From positions 62,001 to 126,000 of the forward strand of contig JADJZR010000030.1 in NCBI GenBank assembly GCA_016715645.1: a stretch of 64,000 nt of DNA. Reading direction: 5' to 3'. A program made the translations under genes and the position numbers. Shown one piece after another: positions 44,840-54,549 of this stretch (position 1 is its first letter; each line of letters starts with the position of its first letter). The stretch is from Elusimicrobiota bacterium. Its GTDB lineage: Bacteria > Elusimicrobiota > Elusimicrobia > FEN-1173. The notes under the pieces were generated by a model that made no database searches, was not told where the DNA came from, and saw only the letters and a program-made list of their open reading frames with translations.

Positions 44840-47800
44840 CTATTTTACGACGGCAATTTTCTGGGTGGTTTGGGTTTTTTCGCCGTCGTTTTCAGCTGTG
44901 AGGGTCCAGTAATAGGTTCCCGTCGCCACATCTTTTGTGTCCCAGACGTATTCGAAGGTTTGGTCCGAGACCGTTTGAACGGGCGGATTTTCAAGAACCC
45001 GTTGGCCGGTGAGTGAATAGATGTCGAACGTTACCCGTGTGGCCGGCGTCGTTTCCGCTCTTAACCGAGCGCTGGACCCGGTGATCGGATGCGGTAAGGC
45101 ATACGCCGCTGAAATGGTCGGCTGGCCCGGCGAACCGGACGGCGGGCTGGATCCACCGGCCAACACAGCAAACGCCAGATCGTCGTGGTCGTCGTAATCT
45201 CCTGACGAACAGGCCGACGATACCCCTTGGTATCGAAACACCCCGCGCACAGCTTGAAGTCCCTCCGACCCCGACGGCAAGGTAAATGTACTGGACAGAA
45301 CAACGGCCCGGGTTTCCATTGGTTGCAGTGTCGCTACGTGGGTCCACACCGGGGACGCGACTCGGCCGGTCACATACAAATCCAAATAGTTGTTTTTGGT
45401 GGAATAGGCCCAGACCTTGGCGTCCACCCGGACCAGACCGCCCGCCGTCAGAGGCGTGCCGTCGATAGAAGACACTTGCAACCAATCGTTGGATTCGTCG
45501 GTGTGGTATTTCCCGGACGACCCGTCGTTGCAGCTGCCCCCCAGCGTGTTGGGATTGTTGGGTTCGGGCAATAAATCCAACTGACTTCGCGCTTCCAACA
45601 ACCCGCCCGACGCACACACCGCGTCCGGTTGCGCGCACAGGGGGGCGCCTACCGTTGGGTCAAACAAAGCCACCCGCGGGCCGTTGGCCACGGTGATCTG
45701 GCGTGTGTCGTCTTGGCTATGGCCAGCTTCGTCAAAGGCCCGGGCCGTCAATCGGTGGAGACCGTCGCTTAATTGAACGCTGTTTAAAGTGAAGGTCCAT
45801 TGGGAACTTTGGGATAGGGACCCGACCGGTACCTCGGGGTCCGGTTCCCGGTCCCGCGCCGAACCGATGCTGGCTTGGGGCGCGGGAGCGCCGTAAACCG
45901 TGGCCCAGTAATGATCGTCAACCAGAAGGTCTACCCGGTCCACGGCGTTTTCATCCGAAAACCGACCGCTGATTTCAACTCGTTCGGTCACGACGGCACC
46001 CTCGGGAGGGCTCGTGATCCCAACGGTGGGGGGAACTTGGTCGGACGAGACGAAGGTTCCCACCGGCGAGGATCCCTCGTTGCCGAAATCGTCCCGGGAG
46101 ACCGCCCTGAAATAATAGGTCGTCGCCGGTTGCAAACCCGTCAACGCGACGCTGTGGGTCAGGGTCAAAGCCGATTGAAGCGGGGAGGTGAGGCCTAAAG
46201 CCACGGAGGTCCCGTACTCCACGCGACCGTCGGCCGGCTCATCCGTGTTCCACGTCAGAACCGCGGTGCCCGCAGACACCGTGGTGTTGAGGGCACTGAG
46301 AGAGGGGGGGTGGTTATGGGCCACCACAATCACCGATACCGTGTGGGTGGATCGCAACCCCGAAGAGTCCACGGCCACCGCCGAAATCGTGTGCGTGCCC
46401 AACGTCAGCCCCAACGTCGTTAGGGTGGTTTGGTAGGGAGCCGCGGGATCGGTAAAGAAGGGGGCCGATCCGTCCAATTGAAATTGAACTTCCGTTACGG
46501 CCACGTTGTCCGAGGCGGTGGCGGCGATCGGAACGGTTCCCGACACGGACGTGAGGGGGATTGGACTGGTGATCGAAACGGTGGGCGGGGTGGTGTCGTT
46601 AACGACAGAGATGGGGATGATCCGAACGGTGGTGTTGCCCGCCATGTCCAGGGCGGACAACGTCAGCGTGTGGGACCCCGGCGCAACCATCCCGGCGTTC
46701 CATTGAAACACCGCCTCGAAATCAGTCGACGGTTCGCTGGGTGATTTTGAGTCTGTTGCGATGCCGTCCACTAGAAAATCCATTCGTTCGATACCGTAAG
46801 CATCGGTCACTCGCCCGCGGACGGTCAAGTCGGTAGCCGGCACCGTGATCCCCGAGGCCGGGAAAGCGGATACAAACACAGGCCCAGTGTGGTCCACACG
46901 GACCGGAGAAACCGTGTGGGTCCACGAAACACCCCCGGATCCCGAAACGAGCAAGCGCAGGCTGTACAGGCCTTCCGACAGTAACGTGGTGTCCCAGGTC
47001 CCCAGACGGCCGTTGGTCACGGACGCCGACGATGGGCCCGCAAACGAAGTGAAAACGCTTGGAGCGGAGCCGGCTCCGTATTGAAGCTGGCGTGAGACAA
47101 AGGTGCCCCCATCGACGGATCCCATCACGTCCACATTTTTACCCACTACGCCGAACTGGACCGGCGCGGTGACTAGAAGGTTGGGCGGGGAAGACAACTG
47201 GAGCGCGCGCCACGCGTTGATGCGTCCGTAACCCGCCTGGGTGTCCACCCCGGCGGGGCCCACATCGTCCGCGGACAACCGAAGGGTTTGGCGTACCTGT
47301 TCGTTGGTCAGCGCGGGTTTTTGAGACAGGAGAAGTGCCGCCAACCCCGCCACGTGCGGGGCGGCCATGCTGGTTCCATTGTACGAACTGTAATAGCCAC
47401 CTGGAACCGTTGAGAGAATGCTCACGCCCGGCGCGGCCACGTCGATTTTTGAACCGAAATTGGAAAAGGGAGCGATGGCGTCGGCCGAATTAAACGCCGA
47501 CACGGCGATCACGTCCGCGTATTTGGCCGGAATAAATAGCGAGGCGTCCACGCTGGCATTGCCCGCCGCGGCCACGAGCACAACCCCGAGGGCATGGGCG
47601 TATTCCAGCGCTTCCTCGATCAGGGGGGAATCCCCCTGACCGCCCCAACTCATGTTGATCACCCGGGCGCCGTTGTCGGCGGCGTAAAGAATGCATTGGG
47701 CCAAATCGGTGTCGTATCCGCTTCCGTCATCGTCCAATCCTTTTAACGCCATGATTTTGGCCGATCGGGCCAACCCCACCACGCCGACCCCGTTGTTTCC

Positions 47801-48577
47801 CACCGCGGCCACGGTTCCCGACACGTGGGATCCGTGACTGTGCCCGTCGTTGGGAGTGTTGTTGTTCGATACGAAGTTCCATCCGCGAACGTCGTCCACG
47901 AACCCATTGGCGTCATCGTCAATGCCGTTGGCGGGGATTTCGCCGGGGTTAGCCCACAGGTTGGTCGCGAGATCGGCGTGGCCGGTGTCAATTCCTGTGT
48001 CCACGACGGCAACCACAATCCCCGCCCCCGTGGCCAGATCCCAGGCCAAAGGGGCTTCCACTTTGGTCATCCCCCACAAAGACGAGTACATCGGATCGTT
48101 GGGAACGCCCTGCACGTTGAGGACCAGAGCGGGTTTTGCCCATTCCACATCCGGCGAGATTTGATAGTCTTGAAGAGCCCGGGTTAAGTCCTTTTCATTG
48201 GATAGGTCCAACACAACCGTGCGTCGGAACCCTTGGTCCAACGATTCTTTCTGCGACGTGTTCTTGGAAAGGGCGGACGCCGCGGCAGGACGGGCGGTCT
48301 TTTCGTTGCGGATCCGGGCCACGCTTTTCACGCCCCATCGGGCATGCAACCGGCGGACCCGTTCGGGGAGCGTGTTTAGTTCGCTGGCGGCGGCGCGTGG
48401 TGTTTGGTCCAGTAGGCCCGTGGCTTTTTCCGATCGAAACCGAACGACCATCCGGTTTTTCGCAAGCCGAGATTCGCCTGCGCCGGGCCCCCCGTTTGTC
48501 ATGGCAAAGGCCAAGGGGGCGGCTATCAAGAAAGCGGCCCACCCATATACGAATAGAGAAACAAGAGATCGTTTCAC
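44840..48577 (-). CDS. Secreted subtilisin-like (S8) protease with FlgD-like C-terminus
   Basis: 1245 residues. Signal peptide 1-25, an inhibitor-like propeptide (about 40-165), then the S8 domain with Asp193 (VVDTGIDTGH), His248 (DGHSHGSHVSG) and Ser403 (NGTSMAAPHVAG). After about 460 come Ig-like/Big and FnIII-like domains (e.g. DTTPPTVSITSPIP, PATTYYFRAVSRDDFG), a Cys-containing segment near 1020-1160 (QPDAVCASGGLLE, CNDGSSGKYH) and a C-terminal FlgD-like domain (TRVTFDIYSLTGQRVLE ... YVWDTKDVATGTYYWTLTAEN). All triad residues are present. GGGAGG lies 9 bases before the ATG. Co-directional with, and 18 bases after, a PorV-like gene. Confidence 0.93.
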   Translation of the reverse strand: MKRSLVSLFVYGWAAFLIAAPLAFAMTNGGPGAGESRLAKNRMVVRFRSEKATGLLDQTPRAAASELNTLPERVRRLHARWGVKSVARIRNEKTARPAAASALSKNTSQKESLDQGFRRTVVLDLSNEKDLTRALQDYQISPDVEWAKPALVLNVQGVPNDPMYSSLWGMTKVEAPLAWDLATGAGIVVAVVDTGIDTGHADLATNLWANPGEIPANGIDDDANGFVDDVRGWNFVSNNNTPNDGHSHGSHVSGTVAAVGNNGVGVVGLARSAKIMALKGLDDDGSGYDTDLAQCILYAADNGARVINMSWGGQGDSPLIEEALEYAHALGVVLVAAAGNASVDASLFIPAKYADVIAVSAFNSADAIAPFSNFGSKIDVAAPGVSILSTVPGGYYSSYNGTSMAAPHVAGLAALLLSQKPALTNEQVRQTLRLSADDVGPAGVDTQAGYGRINAWRALQLSSPPNLLVTAPVQFGVVGKNVDVMGSVDGGTFVSRQLQYGAGSAPSVFTSFAGPSSASVTNGRLGTWDTTLLSEGLYSLRLLVSGSGGVSWTHTVSPVRVDHTGPVFVSAFPASGITVPATDLTVRGRVTDAYGIERMDFLVDGIATDSKSPSEPSTDFEAVFQWNAGMVAPGSHTLTLSALDMAGNTTVRIIPISVVNDTTPPTVSITSPIPLTSVSGTVPIAATASDNVAVTEVQFQLDGSAPFFTDPAAPYQTTLTTLGLTLGTHTISAVAVDSSGLRSTHTVSVIVVAHNHPPSLSALNTTVSAGTAVLTWNTDEPADGRVEYGTSVALGLTSPLQSALTLTHSVALTGLQPATTYYFRAVSRDDFGNEGSSPVGTFVSSDQVPPTVGITSPPEGAVVTERVEISGRFSDENAVDRVDLLVDDHYWATVYGAPAPQASIGSARDREPDPEVPVGSLSQSSQWTFTLNSVQLSDGLHRLTARAFDEAGHSQDDTRQITVANGPRVALFDPTVGAPLCAQPDAVCASGGLLEARSQLDLLPEPNNPNTLGGSCNDGSSGKYHTDESNDWLQVSSIDGTPLTAGGLVRVDAKVWAYSTKNNYLDLYVTGRVASPVWTHVATLQPMETRAVVLSSTFTLPSGSEGLQAVRGVFRYQGVSSACSSGDYDDHDDLAFAVLAGGSSPPSGSPGQPTISAAYALPHPITGSSARLRAETTPATRVTFDIYSLTGQRVLENPPVQTVSDQTFEYVWDTKDVATGTYYWTLTAENDGEKTQTTQKIAVVK

Positions 48578-48595
48578 GGAAAGATTACCTCCCGG

Positions 48596-49516
48596 CTAAA
48601 ACGCATAAGTCAGCGTGGCGTGTTGCGTCGCCCCCACGCCGGCATCGGACAGCTCCTCACCCGCGGGTTGGAAAGCGTAATCCAAACGGGCGTTCCCGAA
48701 CTTCACGCCGAACCCGCCCACCAGTTGACCCATTCCTTGGTTCCCTTCCGAATCGGACCCGGCTGTGTAACTTCCCCGGAGGGCCAACACGTCAGCGATC
48801 CAATATTCGGCCCCTCCGGAGAAGCTCAATGAACTTCCATTGGAATAATGGGTCGCCCCGCCAAACACGGAAAAGGACCGCGACGGTTGATACGCCGCCG
48901 AGAGGCCCACAGACGTGGGAAGCGGAGATCGTTCGTCCATCAGTTGGGGACCTTGGCCCATGTTGAGAAGGGAGGCGGACACCGTGAGGGGAATTTGTGA
49001 AAAACGCGTTCGCGCACCAACGTCTAACGCCAGTCCGGAACCGCTGTAGCGATCAATGCGTGAACTTAAAAATTTTACGCCGATACCAAGATCCAACGAA
49101 CCGCTCCCCATCTCCACAGCTCTGCCGACGTGAATCCCCGCCGCTTGGTCTTCTTGCCGAAACTCCCCTCCCCGCGCACCCGCCGCGTCTCTTTTTTCGA
49201 GACCCTCGGACGACAGGGCCGAGTAAGAAATCGCTCCAGTCCAGCGGGACCGGCCCAGGGGCAGGGCGATGGCCGTTGAGGCCAGTCGGGTGGAAAGGGG
49301 AAGTTGGCGGTAGTTGGCGTTCCACTGTCGGGTCGTATCGGCGAGACCCGCGGGGTTGGCTCCCAAGGCGTCCAGTCCCGAAAGGCCAGCCGTCCCATCG
49401 CCGGCCACGGCGGCGGACGCGGTTCTGTCCAAAAGGGGGAATACAACGGATTTTTTTTCAGCCCGCATCACGGCGGCACAGAAAACGACAGCCAGGGACA
49501 ACACCACGATCTTCAT
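48596..49516 (-). CDS. PorV/PorQ-family outer-membrane protein 2
   Basis: 306 residues with signal peptide (MKIVVLSLAVVFCAAVMRA). SAAVAGDGTAGLSGLDALGANPAGLADTTRQWNANY keeps the 'NPAGL' signature, followed by beta-strand-rich sequence and a terminal aromatic residue (ATLTYAF). First gene of a minus-strand operon with the S8 protease. Second PorV-like gene in the window, again adjacent to a protein with a FlgD-like C-terminal domain. Confidence 0.83.
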   Translation of the reverse strand: MKIVVLSLAVVFCAAVMRAEKKSVVFPLLDRTASAAVAGDGTAGLSGLDALGANPAGLADTTRQWNANYRQLPLSTRLASTAIALPLGRSRWTGAISYSALSSEGLEKRDAAGARGGEFRQEDQAAGIHVGRAVEMGSGSLDLGIGVKFLSSRIDRYSGSGLALDVGARTRFSQIPLTVSASLLNMGQGPQLMDERSPLPTSVGLSAAYQPSRSFSVFGGATHYSNGSSLSFSGGAEYWIADVLALRGSYTAGSDSEGNQGMGQLVGGFGVKFGNARLDYAFQPAGEELSDAGVGATQHATLTYAF

Positions 49517-49602
49517 TGTCGTTAAACCCCGGTGTTACGGATGAACGATCGTGGTGTGTCTTCGTGATGTGAGGCGCCAAAAGCGCGTGCCCGTCCAATG
49601 GG

Positions 49603-49630
49603 ATTATCGACGTCCTAACAAAAACTGTAA
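49603..49630 (-). promoter_or_regulatory. Probable promoter of the PorV2-subtilase operon
   Basis: On the minus strand TTACAG (49625-49630), 16-bp spacer, GATAAT (49603-49608), giving a leader of about 80 nt to the ATG at 49516. Confidence 0.45.
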
Positions 49631-49688
49631 TTATTCCTTATGATGCGCCGACAGTTGCATTCTTTGTTCTGATTTTTACGTTCCCGTC

Positions 49689-49697
49689 TGGTACAAT
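49689..49697 (+). promoter_or_regulatory. Extended -10 promoter of the proA operon
   Basis: TGGTACAAT: TACAAT with an upstream TG, 30 bases before the ATG at 49728. No clear -35. GAGGAGGG follows as SD at about 49712-49719. Confidence 0.5.
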
Positions 49698-49727
49698 GTT
49701 GTGCCAAGTCATTGAGGAGGGAATAAA

Positions 49728-51053
49728 ATGACCATGAAAAAAAATGGAAAATCTGTTGCATCGAAGCAAAAGCGGGTTCAGACGTCGGCTCCGTCCGATT
49801 ACACCACGGAGCTGATCAAGTTATGCGCCCAAGCCAAAGAAGCGAGCCGGATCCTGGCCGGAACATCCCTGGAGCAAAGAAACCGGGCCCTGACCTCCAT
49901 CGCCGAAACCTTGGAAAAAAACAAAGCTGAAATTTTATTCCGCAACGAAATTGATCTGGAAGCCGGTCGCCGGGCGGGTTTGAGCCCCGCTCTGTTGGAC
50001 CGGTTGGCCCTCACTGACCGACGGGTGATGGATATGGCCCAGGGCCTGCGAGAGGTGGCTGTTTTGTCGGATCCCCTGGCGGAAAACGATCCGGGATGGG
50101 ACAGTCCCTCGGGACTGCGCGTTCAAAAGGTGCGTGTTCCCCTGGGCGTCATCGCCATGATTTACGAGGCCCGCCCCAACGTGACGGTGGACGCCACGTC
50201 CTTGTGTTTAAAGTCGGGCAACGCCGTGGTGTTGCGCGGGGGAAAAGAAGCCGTGGATTCCAACACCCTGTTGGTCCATCTCATCAAAGACGCTTTGGGA
50301 AAAGCGGGGTTGCCCCGGGAGTCGGTGCAATTCGTGGGCACAACTGACCGTTCGGTGATCCGCGACTTGGTGAGGATGGACGCGTTTGTGGATTTGGTCA
50401 TTCCACGCGGCGGTGAAGAAATGGTTAACGCGATTCGAGAGATGGCCACTGTCCCTGTTCTTTCCCACGGCAAAGGCCTGTGCTCGGTGTATGTGGATCA
50501 GGACGCCGATTTGGACATGGCCGAACGGATTGTGTTGAACTCCAAGATTCAACGGCCCGGCGTTTGCAACGCGATGGAAACCCTGTTGGTCCATCGCGCG
50601 GTGGGAAAAACGTTTGTCCCTCGCATTGTGCGCCGATTGGCGGAAAGTCGGGTCACTGTCCGCGGGGATTTAGAGGTCCAAACCTGGGGTGGCGCGGCGG
50701 TCACACCCGCGGTTGCGGCCGATTTTGATACGGAATTTTTAGGCCTGGAACTGGCCATGAAAGCGGTCGAATCGGTGGAGGAGGCCGTGACCCACATTAA
50801 TGCACACGGCAGTCACCACTCTGACGCGATTGTGACGGCCAATGAAAACACGGCTCAACAATTCTTGGCTCGCGTGGATTCCGCCGCGGTGTTTCACAAC
50901 GCGTCGACGCGTCTGCACGACGGGAGCGCGCTGGGGTTGGGGACTGAAATGGGCATTTCCACGCAAAAACTGCACGCCCGGGGAACCATGGGGTTGCGGG
51001 AGCTGACCACCACCAAATACATCGTTCGTGGCGACGGCCACATCCGCGAGTGA
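49728..51053 (+). CDS. proA: Gamma-glutamyl phosphate reductase
   Basis: Second step of proline synthesis: NADPH reduction of gamma-glutamyl phosphate to glutamate semialdehyde. 441 residues: VPLGVIAMIYEARPNVTVDATSLCLKSGNAVVLRGGKEA, IPRGGEEMVNAIRE, catalytic Cys280 in QRPGVCNAMETLLVH, and the C-terminal SAAVFHNASTRLHDGSALGLGTEMGISTQKLHARGTMGLRELTT. The first 25 residues are a Lys/Ser-rich extension. Its stop overlaps the nadD GTG. proB is not in the window. Confidence 0.96.
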   Translation: MTMKKNGKSVASKQKRVQTSAPSDYTTELIKLCAQAKEASRILAGTSLEQRNRALTSIAETLEKNKAEILFRNEIDLEAGRRAGLSPALLDRLALTDRRVMDMAQGLREVAVLSDPLAENDPGWDSPSGLRVQKVRVPLGVIAMIYEARPNVTVDATSLCLKSGNAVVLRGGKEAVDSNTLLVHLIKDALGKAGLPRESVQFVGTTDRSVIRDLVRMDAFVDLVIPRGGEEMVNAIREMATVPVLSHGKGLCSVYVDQDADLDMAERIVLNSKIQRPGVCNAMETLLVHRAVGKTFVPRIVRRLAESRVTVRGDLEVQTWGGAAVTPAVAADFDTEFLGLELAMKAVESVEEAVTHINAHGSHHSDAIVTANENTAQQFLARVDSAAVFHNASTRLHDGSALGLGTEMGISTQKLHARGTMGLRELTTTKYIVRGDGHIRE

Positions 51054-52189
51054 CCGACCCCATCCGACCGGGTCGACGCCCGGCCTATGGTTTTTTCGGC
51101 GGTTCGTTCGACCCGGTTCAGGCAGGGCACATCGCCCTGGCCCGGGCCGCTTTAAAAGAGTGCGGCCTGAAACGGGTGTATCTGGTTCCCGCCGGTTGTT
51201 CCCCGTTTAAAGAAGAAGGCCCCCGGGCCTCGGGACGTGATCGGATCCGATTGATTCGCGCGGCCATTCGCGGCGTGCCAGGTCTTTGCGTGGCCAAGTG
51301 GGAACTGGGACGGGCGGGCCCGTCGTTTACGTATCAAACGCTCCGATCCCTTCACCGGCGGTTTCCCCATCGACGGTGGGAACTGGTGATGGGCCAAGAT
51401 GCCTGGGCTTCCTTCACCCGGTGGCGTCGGTGGCGGGAATTGGCGAAGCGTTGCCCTCTGGTGGTGGGACGGCGACCGGGGACGGCCGGACGGGGCGGGC
51501 CTTCCGCTTTTTTTCTTCGATCAAAACTACCCCTTGTTTCGTCCACCCGTGTGCGCGAGGCGCTGGCCCAAGGGAAATCGGTTCGGCGTTGGGTGCCTTC
51601 CGCGGTGGCTCTTGAAATGAAAAGGCGCGGTTTATATCCCCGTTTGCCGACGGGGCTCTCGGCCCGTCGGACCCGCCACAGCGCGGCGGTGGCCCACTGG
51701 GCGATGGAACTGGCCCGGCGGTACGGAGCCGATCCCGCCCGGGCCGAACGGGCCGGGCTGTATCACGATTTAGCTAAAGAATGGCGGCCCGACCGTCTGT
51801 CCGCTTATGCCAAAATAAATAGACTTCGGGTGCCGGGCGTTTCAGACGTGATGGTTTCAAAGAACCCTTCCCTCTTGCACGGAGTGGTGTCCGCCCACGT
51901 AGCGCGACAGCGGGGGTGGGTCAAGGATCGGCAAACATTCAACGCCATGGCCCGTCACACAACAGGCCATGGGCGGATGGGGCGGCTGGACAAAATAATT
52001 TTTGTGGCGGACTATTCTTCTCCGGACCGTCCCTGGGCGGAATCAGTCCGAGTTCGTCGCGCGGCGTTGAAAAATCTGGAACGGGCTTTTCGTCTCACCG
52101 TTTATTATAAATCGGAAGAGGTCCTTCAACGCGGAGGGACGTTGCCTCGCCACTCTGTTCGGCTCTTGAAACGATGGGGAATGAATTGA
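51050..52189 (+). CDS. nadD: NadD-YqeK fusion: nicotinate-nucleotide adenylyltransferase plus HD-domain phosphohydrolase
   Basis: 379 residues from GTG 51050 (GTGA overlap with proA). Residues about 12-195 are NadD, which adenylates nicotinate mononucleotide: GFFGGSFDPVQAGHIALARAA with the nucleotidyltransferase HxGH-like motif, WELVMGQDAWASFTRWRRW, and VSSTRVREALAQG. Residues about 205-375 are a YqeK-type HD domain (HSAAVAHWAMELARRYG...AGLYHDLAKEW...HGVVSAHVA...KIIFVADYSSPDR), a family reported to hydrolyse diadenosine tetraphosphate. In many genomes these are separate adjacent genes; here they are one polypeptide. Confidence 0.93.
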   Translation: MTDPIRPGRRPAYGFFGGSFDPVQAGHIALARAALKECGLKRVYLVPAGCSPFKEEGPRASGRDRIRLIRAAIRGVPGLCVAKWELGRAGPSFTYQTLRSLHRRFPHRRWELVMGQDAWASFTRWRRWRELAKRCPLVVGRRPGTAGRGGPSAFFLRSKLPLVSSTRVREALAQGKSVRRWVPSAVALEMKRRGLYPRLPTGLSARRTRHSAAVAHWAMELARRYGADPARAERAGLYHDLAKEWRPDRLSAYAKINRLRVPGVSDVMVSKNPSLLHGVVSAHVARQRGWVKDRQTFNAMARHTTGHGRMGRLDKIIFVADYSSPDRPWAESVRVRRAALKNLERAFRLTVYYKSEEVLQRGGTLPRHSVRLLKRWGMN

Positions 52190-53439
52190 TGAGACAACCT
52201 GTGCTCTGGCTCCGTTGGATCGCTTTGTCGGGCGTGTTGTTGGTTTTGTATTTGTCCCATCGCGCGGTGGTGTCACCGATGTCGAAAGCGTTGCGGTCGG
52301 GCACGCCCGTGGTTGTGGCCGTCATGGGGACGGACTTGGCCGAAAAATCCCCCCATTCGGATACCCTGATGGTGGCCGTCTACCATCCTCGGGGCGGACG
52401 GTTGGACCTGTTGTCGATCCCCCGGGATACAAAAATTGACTTGCGCGGTTATCGTTTTCGACGTATAAACGAGGTGTTCGCTTATCACTTCGCCCAAACG
52501 GGCGATGCCCACGTAGCGGCGATCCACGTGTGCGAGGCGGTCGGCGAGATGTTCGAGGGGACGGGAGTGGATTTGAAACCGGCCTATTATGTGCAGGTGG
52601 ATTTTAACGGGTTTCGACGGATGTTGGATCGATTGGGCGGCGTGACAATCACTGTGGACGAACCCATGGATTACGACGATCAGGCCGGATCGTTTCATGT
52701 TCATTTGACCACCGGGGTCCATCATCTGGACGGCGAGCGGGCGCTGGGTTTTGTGCGGTTTCGGGGCAAAAGCGGCGACCGGGGCCGAATCCTGCGTCAA
52801 ATGGAGTTTGTTCACGCGGTTGTGGATCGGCTGGTGTCGCCCGCCATTGTTTGGCGAGGGCCCCAGGCCTTGTGGGAAGCGGGTCGAGCGGTTCAAACCA
52901 ATGTGTCGTTTTTAGACATGGTCTTTTTTTCGATGGAGGCTCGGCGGATCACGTCGCGCCGACTGAACACCGTGTTGTTGCCGGGCCGTCCCCGAGGCGC
53001 CGTGTGGGAGATGGACCCGGATAGGACCGCGTACGTTTTGCGCCAGTTGGCGGGGGGCGCCTCGGGCGGGGTGGGAACGGAGGACGTTCCATCGCCCATG
53101 AACGTGATTGTGTCAACCACCACGGCGGTGGTTCTCCCCGGGCCTTCAACCGATCCAGACGCAGGGAAAACAACCGTCAAGGTCTGGAACGCCTCGGGGC
53201 GGGCGGGGTTGGCCATCCAGGTGGTGCGCCAGCTTCGGGCGGCGGGATTTGATGTGGTGGAGTGGGGCAACTACAGCGGCCGTCAGAAAAAAAGCAGGGC
53301 CATCGACCGGTCGGGCCGGTTTGATCGGGCCGGGTTGGTGGCGGAATCGTTGGGCCTAACGTCTCTTTATTCGGACGTGGATCCAGGCCTTCGCTACGAT
53401 GTGGATGTGGTGTTGGGGGAAGATTTCAATAAACAATAA
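52189..53439 (+). CDS. LytR-CpsA-Psr (LCP) family protein with LytR_C domain
   Basis: 416 residues from ATG 52189, which overlaps the nadD stop and has GGGGA 9 bases upstream; ATG 52174 is an alternative. One N-terminal membrane anchor (VLWLRWIALSGVLLVLYLS), then the LCP domain: GTDLAEKSPHSDTLMVAVYHP, LLSIPRDTKIDLRGY, INEVFAYHF, YYVQVDFNGFRRMLDRLGGVTITVDEPMDY and ALGFVRFRGKSGDRGRILRQ, which keep the Arg/Asp residues for the polyprenyl pyrophosphate head. The C-terminal LytR_C part is KTTVKVWNASGRAGLA...VDVVLGEDF. LCP enzymes attach glycopolymers to the cell wall or act in related transfers. Sits in the nadD-rsfS neighbourhood, as in many bacteria. Confidence 0.9.
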   Translation: MRQPVLWLRWIALSGVLLVLYLSHRAVVSPMSKALRSGTPVVVAVMGTDLAEKSPHSDTLMVAVYHPRGGRLDLLSIPRDTKIDLRGYRFRRINEVFAYHFAQTGDAHVAAIHVCEAVGEMFEGTGVDLKPAYYVQVDFNGFRRMLDRLGGVTITVDEPMDYDDQAGSFHVHLTTGVHHLDGERALGFVRFRGKSGDRGRILRQMEFVHAVVDRLVSPAIVWRGPQALWEAGRAVQTNVSFLDMVFFSMEARRITSRRLNTVLLPGRPRGAVWEMDPDRTAYVLRQLAGGASGGVGTEDVPSPMNVIVSTTTAVVLPGPSTDPDAGKTTVKVWNASGRAGLAIQVVRQLRAAGFDVVEWGNYSGRQKKSRAIDRSGRFDRAGLVAESLGLTSLYSDVDPGLRYDVDVVLGEDFNKQ

Positions 53440-53450
53440 GGAGCCGACCC

Positions 53451-54548
53451 ATGGAAATGATCGAAATTTTAAGAGCCGCCGTTAAACAAGGGGCTTCGGA
53501 TGTTCACCTGTTGATTGGACGGCCCCCCATCGTTCGGCTGAACGGCGAAATGACCGAGTTGGCCGGCCTGGAGGCGTTGACCGCCGAAGAATCCAAACGG
53601 ATGATCTATTCCATCCTTTACGACGAACAACGCCAGAAGTTTGAAGAAAAGTTGGAACTGGACTGCTCGTTTTCTATTCCGGGCTTGGCGCGGTTTCGTG
53701 TCAACGTGCTCCTGCAAATGAACGGCATCGAGTGCGTGATCCGCGTGGTGTCCTCCAAAATTCCCACGCCCGACGAAATTAAACTGACCCCGGCGATTTT
53801 GGAGTTCGCCAATTTGCCCCGGGGCATGGTTTTGGTGACCGGGGCCACGGGGTCCGGGAAATCCACCACGCTGGCGTGTTTGATCGAACTCATCAACCAA
53901 GCCCGCCGCCAACACATTTTGACCATTGAAGATCCCATCGAGTTTACCTACGAACCCAAACGATGCGTGATCCGCCAGCGGGAAGTGGGTGCCTCCACCC
54001 GCAGTTTTCACGACGCGCTCAAACACGCCCTTCGCCAGGATCCCGACGTGATCTTGGTGGGCGAAATGCGCGACGTGGAAACCATCAGCCTGGCTTTAAC
54101 CGCGGCGGAAACCGGCCATTTGTGTTTTGCCACCCTCCACACCACCGACGCGGCCCAAACTGTCGACCGGGTAATCGACGTTTTTCCGCCCCACCAACAG
54201 CAACAGGTTCGGGTTCAATTATCGACAGTTCTGAAGGGGGTCGTCTGTCAAACCCTTCTTCCCGCCATGGAAGGGGGCGGCCGGGTGGCGGCTCGGGAAA
54301 TCATGGTGGTGACCCCGGCGATTTCCAATTTGATCCGGGAAGGCAAAACCCACATGATCTACAACGCCATCGACACCGGCGCCAAGTTCGGCATGATCCC
54401 CTTGGACCGGGCCATGGCCGACTTGGTGAACACAGGGGCGGTTTCGTTCGATGATGCCCTGGCCAAATCTTCGGACCCGGACAAATTGCGCGATTTGACC
54501 GGCCGGGCGGCCGGAGGACGGGGCGGGTCTCGGGCTCCGGTGTATTGA
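53451..54548 (+). CDS. pilT: Type IV pilus retraction ATPase PilT, copy 1
   Basis: 365 residues. PAS-like N-domain (GASDVHLLIGRPPIVRLNGEM), Walker A GATGSGKST at 131-139, Asp box (ILTIEDPIEF), Walker B DVILVGEMRD, and His box GHLCFATLHTTDAAQTVDRVID. It lacks the usual PilT AIRNLIRE motif in exact form, having AISNLIREGK, which is close. C-terminal Gly/Arg-rich tail. One base separates it from the second pilT. Cytoplasmic motor for pilus retraction; no pilin or pilB gene is in the window. Confidence 0.93.
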   Translation: MEMIEILRAAVKQGASDVHLLIGRPPIVRLNGEMTELAGLEALTAEESKRMIYSILYDEQRQKFEEKLELDCSFSIPGLARFRVNVLLQMNGIECVIRVVSSKIPTPDEIKLTPAILEFANLPRGMVLVTGATGSGKSTTLACLIELINQARRQHILTIEDPIEFTYEPKRCVIRQREVGASTRSFHDALKHALRQDPDVILVGEMRDVETISLALTAAETGHLCFATLHTTDAAQTVDRVIDVFPPHQQQQVRVQLSTVLKGVVCQTLLPAMEGGGRVAAREIMVVTPAISNLIREGKTHMIYNAIDTGAKFGMIPLDRAMADLVNTGAVSFDDALAKSSDPDKLRDLTGRAAGGRGGSRAPVY

Positions 54549-54549
54549 T

